Positions 56,582 to 64,000 of a stretch of 64,000 nucleotides of DNA are shown piece by piece (the first letter of the stretch is position 1; each line of letters opens with the position of its first letter). The stretch lies in NCBI GenBank assembly GCA_038502055.1, contig JAXRKN010000024.1:1-64000 (forward strand), in the 5' to 3' direction. The stretch comes from Tanytarsus gracilentus. Its lineage: Eukaryota; Arthropoda; Insecta; Diptera; Chironomidae. Under the pieces are notes generated by a model. The model searched no databases. It was not told the DNA's origin and saw nothing but the letters and a program-made list of their open reading frames with translations. The position numbers and the translations under genes were made by a program.

Positions 56582-59500
56582 ATGTTCAAATTAATTTCAC
56601 CAACTTTCATCCCATCCTCAATCCTCATCTCAACATTTTTTCTCTTCCCTCTAATGAATTTTTCATCTTCAATTCTTCTCTCACGTGAGTTGAACTCAAT
56701 CACCAACAGTCTCATCGCATTTAACAGTCAAAAGCTTCGATCACACTCAGTTGATCTCAATGTCGAGACTGTCTATTATTATTCACCCTACATCAACCTA
56801 GAAAACGACTCGAGACCTTTCAATGTTGTTCGAGACAAAAGAAATCTCGACACAACTTTCAAGGGAAGACCAAAAACAATTCAAGAAGTTTGGGCGAGAA
56901 ATTTTAATCTAACATCGCAAGAATATTCACAATCGACATCTCTGGTGGCTTTAATGAGTAAAGTTATTGTGAAATATTTGGGCGCTTGCATTCCCGTCAT
57001 TCTCTACGATGATTTTATTGAAAATTCGGAAGGTATTGTGCTTCAAAGACTTTTTCAGGAATTTCCATCGTCCTTCATTCATGGAAAAATTAATAAAAAT
57101 TCATCGCTGGATAATTTACAGCTTCTCGATCCGCCAGATTCGAAATGTCGCAGTTACATACTCTTCATTGCCGATGCCGTTTTGACTCGTCAAGTTCTTG
57201 GACCTCAAATTGAGAATAAAGTTGTTATCGTACCTCGATCGTCGCAGTGGAAACTGCAAGAATTTTTAGCCGCTCCTGCATCTCGTGACATCATAAATCT
57301 GCTTGTGATTGGTGAAAGTTACTCGAATGACAAAACTAAAGAACGTCCTTATGTTCTTTACACTCATCGACTGTACACTGATGGTCTTGGAAGCAATAAA
57401 CCTTTGGTGTTAACTTCTTGGATGAAAGGAAAACTTTCGAGACCTCACGTCGATTTATTTCCAACAAAGTTAACGAAAGGTTTTGCTGGTCATAGATTCG
57501 CTGTTGCGGCTGCCGATTTTCCACCTTTTGTGTTTAAAAAACTGTCGACAGATGGCGTTGGAAATGTTCAAATAAGATGGTGAGTTTGAATTTGTTGATT
57601 TTTGTTGTCGACGAAATTCAACAAAAAAATGTAGTTGTTGATTTTTGTTGACATACATTCTAGTTGAAATTTGATGCAAATTTTGTTAAAGAATTCTCTA
57701 GTGAAAGTTGTTGATTTTTGTTGACGTTCATTTTATCTCGAAATTATTAATAAATTTTTTTGTTGATTTTTCTAGGGACGGTTACGAGTACCGAATCCTG
57801 CAAATTCTTGGCAAAATGATGAACTTCACATTTGACGTCACCGAACCAAAGAACTATGAAGCATTAGGACCTGGCGATGCTGTTGCTGATGCCGTCATAA
57901 GAGGACTTTATGATATTGGAATTGCTGGAATGTACGTAACATCTGAACGTAATTTAGGAATGGAAATGTCAACATCTCACAGTCATGACTGCGCTGCTTT
58001 TATAACAATGGCGAGTAAAGCTTTGCCTCGATATCGAGCTATTCTTGGACCTTTTCAATGGCCTGTTTGGGTTTGTCTTACTCTTACTTATCTGCTGGCA
58101 ATTATTCCTTTAGCTTATTCGGATTCTCTCACTCTGCGTTATTTAATTGAGAAACCAGGTCAAATAGAAAATATGTTTTGGTATGTGTTTGGTACATTTA
58201 CAAATTCATTAACCTTCACCGGTGAAATGAGCTGGTCGAGTTCTAAAAAAACCTCAACGAGATTGTTGATAGGTAAGGGAGTTGAGTCACGCAACTGCTC
58301 AGGTGTTTAAATTATTTTACTTTAAGGATTCTATTGGGTATTCACGATCATAATCACTGCATGCTACACTGGAAGTATAATTGCCTTTGTAACGTTGCCT
58401 GTTTATCCTGAAACTGTGGATTCAATTGGGCAATTAAATTATGCATTGTACAGAGTTGGAACGTTGGATCGAGGTGGATGGGAAAGATGGTGAGATGTGA
58501 AATAATAATAATAATAATAATTATTATTATTATTACTATTATTATAATTTTAATTATTATTATTAATATTATTATTAAAATTATTGTTATTACTATTATT
58601 ATTATTATTATTTCATAAAAAATAATTATTTTCTCTCGAGGTTCCTCAACTCATACGACAAAGAAACCGCTCGACTTTTCAAAAAACTAGAATACGTTAG
58701 AAGTCTCTATGAAGGCATTGGAAATGTCACAAACGCATATTTTCTATTTCCGTATGCTTTCATCGGCAGTCGAGCTCAGTTGAATTACATGGTTCAGGTA
58801 ATTTTATAAAAATCCTAAAAAAATGAAAAATATTTAAAAAAAAATTCAGACAAACTTCACCGACGACAAACTCGGACGTCGTTCAGCCCTTCACATCAGC
58901 GATGATTGTTTTGCACTTTTTGGTGTCTCGCTTGCTATGAAAGAGGAAGCAGTCTACAGGTCTCGATTCAATGATGGAATTTTGATGTTGCAACAAAGCG
59001 GATTGATAAAAAAAATCATGAATGACGTTCGGTGGGATATGATAAGAAACAGTAAAGGAGGATTGTTGAGTGTCAGCTCAGGAAAATCGATAAAAATGAA
59101 TGCAGCAGAGGAGAAAGGTTTGACTCTGGCGGACACTGAAGGAATGTTTCTTCTGCTTGGCATTGGATTTTTAGTCGCTGGCGGTGCACTGGTTTCTGAA
59201 TGGGTTGGAGGATGCACAAATAAATGCATCAGACTCGTTAGAGTCAATCGAGCAAAGAAAAAAGAAGAACATCGAGTTGAAGAGGACAGAATTGAACAAG
59301 AACAGAGAGAAACTGAAAATCTGGCTAAATTAACTTTGAAATCAGCTTCTTCAATTATTGGATTAAACTTTTTTATTGGCAAAGAAATTATTGACGAAAA
59401 AAATTTGACAGTTGGTTCATCAAATCCAAGTTCAAGATCAACAAGAAGTTCGATTGATGGACTTAATTCAGGTAAGTTAATTATTTTAATTAAATTATAT

Positions 59501-60214
59501 TTTAATAATTCTTCTTATAATATATAATACTAACTTCAAACCCACAGCAATGTTAACCGAAATGTACGATGGACCGACTAGAAAGTACGAAAATATTGTG
59601 ATGATAAATGGCAACATGATGAATGAAAGTGACGCACTGCAATATGCGAATGACTTTAGGGAAGAATCTGAATCTGAGGCGAAAGAAGTTGATCAAAATT
59701 TTGAGTTTTTGAGGGAAAGTCAAGAAAATTCTTCGGAGAGCGACGATGAAGTTCAATATTCAAAACTTCCTGAAGAAAATGAAGAAAATATTGATGATGA
59801 AAAAATTGAAGGTAATTTAAATAAAATTTCAACAAATTATAGATAAAATTTTGATTTTTAGATCATCAAAAAAGTTCAAAAAATCCCAAAGAAAAAACAT
59901 CTAAAGAAATTCAGTCAGAAAAAGTTCAAAATTCACCTTTAAAGCAACGCCAAACTTCAGTCGACTCATCAAACTTTGAATCGCCATCAAAGACCAAAAA
60001 TCGCCAACCTCGTCCACAAAAACGTCACTCGAGAACTCCTTCGATAGACGGAACTTTTCCAATGACGTCACCAACTCAAGAGAAAAATAAACATTTTGTC
60101 AAAGCTGAAATCAACATCCAAGCTCCAACACCAACTGACACTGAACATCTTGAGAGATTTTTTGGCGAGAAAATCGAAGCTCCGAAAGTTAAGAAAAGAG
60201 GAATGAAAAATTAG
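56582..60214 (+). CDS. Ir21a: Ionotropic receptor, Ir21a-like (cool-sensing chemoreceptor family)
   Basis: Exons 56582-57579, 57776-58272, 58327-58489, 58641-58797, 58850-59471, 59548-59811 and 59862-60214 give 1017 residues. Divergent glutamate-receptor channel. Ir21a works with Ir25a and Ir93a in cool sensation of flies and heat-seeking of mosquitoes. It has a long N-terminal region; ligand-binding lobe S1 starts near residue 305 (AADFPPFVFKK, then WDGYEYRILQILG). TM1 is at about 427-447, followed by a pore segment (FGTFTNSLTFTGEMSW), TM2 at about 499-522 and lobe S2 with GIGNVTNAYFLFPYAFIGS and SDDCFALFG. TM3 at about 703-727 ends SEWVGGCTNKC. The 290-residue cytoplasmic tail is Glu/Lys/Ser-rich and unusually long. 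The Ir21a name rests on remembered similarity of the S2/TM3 region. Confidence 0.85.
57590..57775 (+). repeat. TTGTTGATTTTTGTTG repeats in Ir21a intron 1
   Basis: Three scattered copies of GTTGATTTTTGTTGACNT and partial units in a 196-bp intron; a decayed minisatellite. Confidence 0.5.
58503..58620. repeat. (AAT)n/(ATT)n palindromic microsatellite in Ir21a intron 3
   Basis: A run of AAT units is followed directly by ATT units, then interrupted TTA/ATT repeats; the first part is self-complementary and could form a hairpin in the pre-mRNA. Confidence 0.8.
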
Positions 60215-60605
60215 ATGAAAATTTTTGAATGAAAATTGACAATGAAAAAAATTAAAATGAAAAAATTAAGCAAAAAAAAATTGCACAAGCAAAATTGGAT
60301 TTTTACGAAAATCTGCTAAAAAATACAAAAAAAATAAAGCACGTGTGAAAAAGAAAAAAAAATTTCAAAATTCAAATTTTTATGTTTTTTACATTCAAAA
60401 AAATTCTGTTAAAAATTTAAAAAAATTTGAATTAAAAAGTTTCTAAAAAACTAAAACATTAAAGAATTCTCTTCAAGTCCATCGACCTCTCTAAGAATGC
60501 CGCATTCAGCCAGCAAATTAGCATCGTAATTAGTTTTGATTTGTCCGCCACCATCAACCAGCATGCTTTCTTTCGAATTAACTTTAATTTATGCAAAAAT
60601 TCTCA
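60215..60605. other. Ir21a 3'UTR and spacer
   Basis: A/T-rich; AATAAA at about 60334 may end the Ir21a message. Nothing else seen. Confidence 0.5.
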
Positions 60606-60645
60606 TATAAAATTGATTTTATTTTCGCTCGTCTTCAATCAGTTT
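60606..60645 (+). promoter_or_regulatory. TATA/initiator of serine protease gene
   Basis: TATAAAA (60606-60612) and ATCAGTTTCG (initiator TCAGTTT 60639-60645) lie 20-60 bp before the ATG at 60666, giving a 5'UTR of about 25 nt. Confidence 0.65.
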
Positions 60646-60665
60646 CGTGAATTGCGGCCGAAAAG

Positions 60666-61886
60666 ATGTTTAAGAATTTTTTAGTGATTTTTTTTGTGAT
60701 TTTTGTGAAAATAAATTTCGTAAAATGCGGAGGAAAAATAATTGGCGGCCAGGAGGTGAAGGATGCGAGTGAATTTCCATACATGTGCAGTCTTTTAGTG
60801 AAATACAGAAATCAAGGTGTCGATCGGTGGTTTCATTTGTGCGGTGCTGCAGTCATTCACTACAAATTTTTGTTAACGGCAGGACATTGCGCGAAATATG
60901 CGAAGAGAAAGTGAGAAAAATAATTAATTAGTAATTAAATAATTTTATTTTAATTAGTAATTAATGAATTTTTTAATTAATTAATAAATTTTATTTTAAT
61001 TAATAAAAATAATTAATAATTGCTAGTTCAATAAAAAATAATTCAAATTAAAGCAATTTAAAGCTCAACATAACTCTCGGTGTCGTTGACATCTCTAACG
61101 GCCCGCATACATGGTCGACTCTGGTTAATTCGGATGACATAATTATTCATGAAAATTACACAAGCAATCGAGACTATGCAGTTAATGACATTGCACTGTT
61201 GAGGGTTCAAGAGACGATGCTGCTTGGAAGTGAGTGGAAATTTTTTAAATAATTTTAATCCAAAAAAATAAAAAACTTAAAAATAAATTTTCACCCAAAT
61301 TTAAATTCAATATTTTCTTCTTAATCTCAATTTTAAAAAATCCAGGAAAAATTCTTCCAATTCGTCTGCCGACAAAGCAAAATCCAAACACCTTCGCTGG
61401 TGAGATCGCGACACTTGCTGGCTGGGGCTTTAGAGACACTCGCAAAAAAAATGATCCAAACATTCTTTACTTCATAAATGAGGAAATTCTAAGCAACGAA
61501 GAGTGCACGGCTCAAAATAAATATCCCGATCGATATCCAGCAACGACTGACAGTGAAATTTGTATATCGACCAACTTTGGAAAGACTGCATGTCCAGGTT
61601 TGTTGTTATAAAAAATTAAATTTGCTAAAATTAAGATTTTTGAATTAAAATTTTGTGAATTAATTTTTTAACGATTTTTTAACCTAAAAATTCAATTTTT
61701 TCTCCAGGTGATTCTGGAAGTCCTTTGGTTGTTCATAATGAAACTGTTGGTGAGATTTTGGTTGGAATTACGAGCTACGTTGACTTGGACACGACTTGCA
61801 ATGCTGAAACTGCCGGACCGGTCGTGTTTATGAGAGTTTCTTACTTTATGGATTGGATCGAGGAAAAAACTGGACTGAAATTTTAA
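60666..61886 (+). CDS. Secreted S1-family (chymotrypsin-fold) serine protease
   Basis: Exons 60666-60910, 61054-61229, 61346-61597 and 61708-61886 give 283 residues. Signal peptide of about 21 residues, a very short propeptide ending GGK, then IIGGQEV as mature N-terminus. The catalytic triad is present: His in TAGHC, Asp in NDIALLRV, Ser in GDSGSPLV. The residue six before the catalytic Ser (chymotrypsin position 189) is Thr in TACPGDSG, so it is not trypsin-like; the specificity is probably chymotrypsin- or elastase-like. GDSGSP replaces the usual GDSGGP. The acceptor at 61054 was chosen because the alternative 12 bp later gives a stop. Likely digestive or haemolymph protease. Confidence 0.9.
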
Positions 61887-62654
61887 TGGAAATTGTTTAA
61901 AATATTTAAATAAATAATTAAGTGCAAAATAATTAATTCAACAATCAGAAAAATTAATTTAAGGATTTTTAAAAAATTTAGGTCTTAAAAAATTCAAATA
62001 AATTTTGACGGTTAATTTAAAAATTCTCAAAATTTCTCGCAAAATGTTTTCATAATTTTTAATTTCAGTTAAAAATTCGCCATCTGCTTTTTAAGATCCC
62101 TCTCGCAGCAATAAATTAATTCAATTCTTATTAAAACTGTACCAAAAAAATCCTTTTCAGGATTTGTCAACTTCAGCATCCTGTCCCGATCTCATCTCGT
62201 CCAACAAAAGAATTTTCGCGCTTAAAAAGATGAAAAACTTGATAAATTTGCAAGAGAAAGGAGAAAAATGTGGACGCGATTTGAGAGATGAGTGAGTCGG
62301 TCAGTTGATTGTCACCCAGAGAAAAAATCCTCATGAGGGGTCGAAAAACTTGTTTGATGAGAATGTGCTAATGAGATTCAAATGAATGGGTTTTGACTAT
62401 TGAATTTTTTAATGAATTTCAAAGGGGTGAAAAAATTTCAAAGAATTTAATTTAATTAAAAATAATTAATTAATAATTTGAATTAAAAAAATAATTAATT
62501 CGTTGACTGAAAATTTCTTTAAACTTTTTGCAGCTTTGAGTAGAAAATAAAATTAACGGTTTTTTAAAATTAAAATTTTATTTTATATTTTTGACTCATA
62601 GATGTCGCTTTTTGCTATAAAATTAGTTTTTCAACGATAAATTAATTAATTTTT
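61887..62654. other. Intergenic A/T-rich DNA
   Basis: Protease 3' end (AATAAATAATTAAG near 61910), then simple A/T sequence. A GC-richer patch at 62160-62340 has no ORF. Nothing else supported. Confidence 0.6.
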
Positions 62655-63230
62655 TCACAATTCAGTCATTTTGAGCTTATTTAAAGTAATTTCTGATTTT
62701 CTTCTCGACTTCACAGTCAATTCGTCCTTTAAATCCTTTTGAAACTCATCCAAAGTTCCATGAACTGATTTTGTCATTAAAGCTCTCGATTCACTTTCAT
62801 CTTTTTCACTCAATCTCACTGCGACTTCATCAATTTTTGATGATCCTCGAAGTATTTTGAGTGGTTGCTTCTTCTTGATGTATTTTGCAAGTCGAATTGA
62901 TTGAATTAAAATCACAAAAATTTTAATTGGAATTAAAACCGCAAGAATGACCATAAAAATTCTTATTCGATCAACAATCACTCGAAGTTCAATGAGTTCA
63001 GATCGATCGATTGAAAATGTTGAATTTAATTCTAAAAGTTGATTTTGAAAGTTTAAAATTTGTTGCTTTAAAATTGCAATCTCATTTTTGTCATTCAATG
63101 AATTTTGAAATGAAACTTCAAGGTTGATTTTTTCAGTTGTAATTTCATCAAAAACATCCGTGGGTGAATCAGTCGATGAATCATTTGGAAGTGATGAAGT
63201 TGAGGATTCACTTAAAATTTCACTCATCAT
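62655..63230 (-). CDS. Unknown small membrane protein with coiled coil
   Basis: A single-exon frame of 191 residues, MMSEILSESS start. Residues 1-35 are Ser/Thr/Asp-rich. Residues 45-85 have coiled-coil character (EIAILKQQILNFQNQLLEL). A hydrophobic segment at about 90-110 (FMVILAVLIPIKIFVILIQ) is followed by a basic stretch (RLAKYIKKKQPLK), so an N-out, C-in single-pass topology or a tail-type anchor is possible. The C-terminal 70 residues are charged (ESESRALMTKS..ELTVKSRRK). No family recognised. The composition is protein-like and longer than chance frames in this A/T-rich window; an upstream non-coding exon is possible. Confidence 0.55.
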   Translation of the reverse strand: MMSEILSESSTSSLPNDSSTDSPTDVFDEITTEKINLEVSFQNSLNDKNEIAILKQQILNFQNQLLELNSTFSIDRSELIELRVIVDRIRIFMVILAVLIPIKIFVILIQSIRLAKYIKKKQPLKILRGSSKIDEVAVRLSEKDESESRALMTKSVHGTLDEFQKDLKDELTVKSRRKSEITLNKLKMTEL

Positions 63231-63412
63231 CGTTGGATTTTGTGAGGATTGACATGATGAAAATTTGATGAAGTAAAATGATCTAAAATTAGAAAAAATT
63301 AAAATTTTAATAAATTTTTTTCAAAGATTTCTCATTTTTTAAATTTTTAAATTTAAGATTTGAAAATTGTCAAAACTTTTTTTATTTTTTTGGTATTTGA
63401 TGTTAACAAATG

Positions 63413-63480
63413 GGTAGCTCTCGGTTATCTTTCGGTCCTGGTCAGACGCAAACCTGTGAAGCTTTCGTCCTCAACGTAAT
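63413..63480. other. GC-richer 65-bp block
   Basis: GGGTAGCTCTCGGTTATCTT to GCTTTCGTCCTCAACG stands out in base composition from the surrounding A/T-rich DNA. It does not fold as a tRNA and no ORF crosses it. Possibly a remnant of a mobile element. Confidence 0.3.
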
Positions 63481-63698
63481 TCTTGCATAAATTTTTTTAA
63501 ACGTAAATTTTAAAATTTTCAACTCTTTCCTTAAAAAAATTTCAAAGTTTGAACTTACAAAACTAAAACAATAAAATTTGATTTCATTTTGATGATTTTA
63601 AATTAAATTTCAATCAAATAAAATTCATGAACTTTTTAGTTCAACAGACAATTCCAAACTGATCACTTAAAGTTGAATAATTTTCATTTATTTAAATT

Positions 63699-63852
63699 CA
63701 GAGATGGAAAATTACATAAAAAATTCAAAAAATTCACATAACCTAATTTAATTTTGTGAAATTAAATGAAATCTGTTTTAAAATGCAATTAATTAAATTT
63801 TATTTTTTTAAATGTAAATTTTACTCGATCAAAATGTAATTTTCCATCTCTG
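63699..63852. mobile_element. 154-bp MITE with perfect 19-bp TIR
   Basis: CAGAGATGGAAAATTACAT at the left end is exactly complementary to ATGTAATTTTCCATCTCTG at the right end. Third member of the family seen at 8874-10051 and 36606-36760. No ORF. Confidence 0.8.
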
Positions 63853-64000
63853 ATTAAATTATTTTAGCTTAAACCGCAAAATAAGATAGAAAATTATTAA
63901 TGATCAATTTTTTTAAAAATAAAATTGTGATTTATGGGAAAAACTGAATAATTTTTATTTTTACTCAGAGATTTAATTTTAATTGAAAACAAAAATTAAT

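Noticed and set aside
63413..63480. Possible tRNA or snoRNA in GC-richer block
   Set aside because: No cloverleaf arms, B-box or C/D box motifs could be placed.

Overview
The window looks like nuclear DNA of a fly, most likely a nematoceran midge (a chironomid-type genome is my guess, low confidence). The evidence is several recognisable insect genes (RhoGEF2, Imp, cinnamon, an Ir21a-type ionotropic receptor, a ZAD zinc finger), very short introns of about 45-60 bp inside AT-rich sequence, TATA/TCAGT-type core promoters, and (GTCY)n interspersed elements like the mini-me/Helentron-related repeats of Diptera. No bacterial or viral genes were seen.

Layout. 2.1-14.2 kb (+): RhoGEF2 (PDZ, RGS-like, C1, DH, PH), 12 coding exons, with a 5 kb intron that holds a nested transposon pair and a phase-compatible alternative first exon for a DH-PH-only isoform. 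15.7-16.8 kb: a retroposed element with a 17-bp target duplication, ending 55 bp before a lectin-like gene. 16.8-24.9 kb: a cluster of three secreted proteins that share one N-terminal helical domain but carry different C-terminal carbohydrate-binding-type domains. Two have C-type-lectin-like domains (one disrupted, one intact) and one has a Thr-rich stalk plus B-lectin domain. 25.3-27.6 kb (+): cinnamon/gephyrin, molybdenum cofactor synthesis. 27.7-29.1 kb (-): F-box protein. 29.5-30.7 kb (+): secreted protein made of 10-residue repeats. 30.8-31.4 kb (-): Maf-type nucleotide pyrophosphatase. 31.6-33.2 kb (+): ZAD-C2H2 zinc finger protein. 33.3-35.3 kb (-): three small secreted peptide genes with near-identical promoters and gene structure. 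35.6-47.0 kb (-): Imp (IGF2BP), with a probable 6 kb 3'UTR carrying two let-7-type seed sites and a large intron with a second Helentron-like repeat. 47-56 kb: AT-rich upstream region of Imp with one retroposed element. 56.6-60.2 kb (+): Ir21a-like receptor. 60.7-61.9 kb (+): secreted chymotrypsin-fold protease. 62.7-63.2 kb (-): unknown single-pass membrane protein.

The genes do not form one pathway. The strongest candidate for something undescribed is the 16.8-24.9 kb lectin-fusion family: one N-terminal module with exchanged lectin tails, a sharply bounded near-identical tract between two members, and damage in one or two members. Some oddities there (a 19-bp G run next to a duplicated half-gene, a C-depleted spacer, a one-base frameshift in an A run) could be assembly artefacts and are flagged as such. 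The small secreted peptides, the repeat protein and the lectin fusions share a short-5'UTR, TATA-driven layout typical of strongly expressed secretory genes; the tissue is not visible from sequence.
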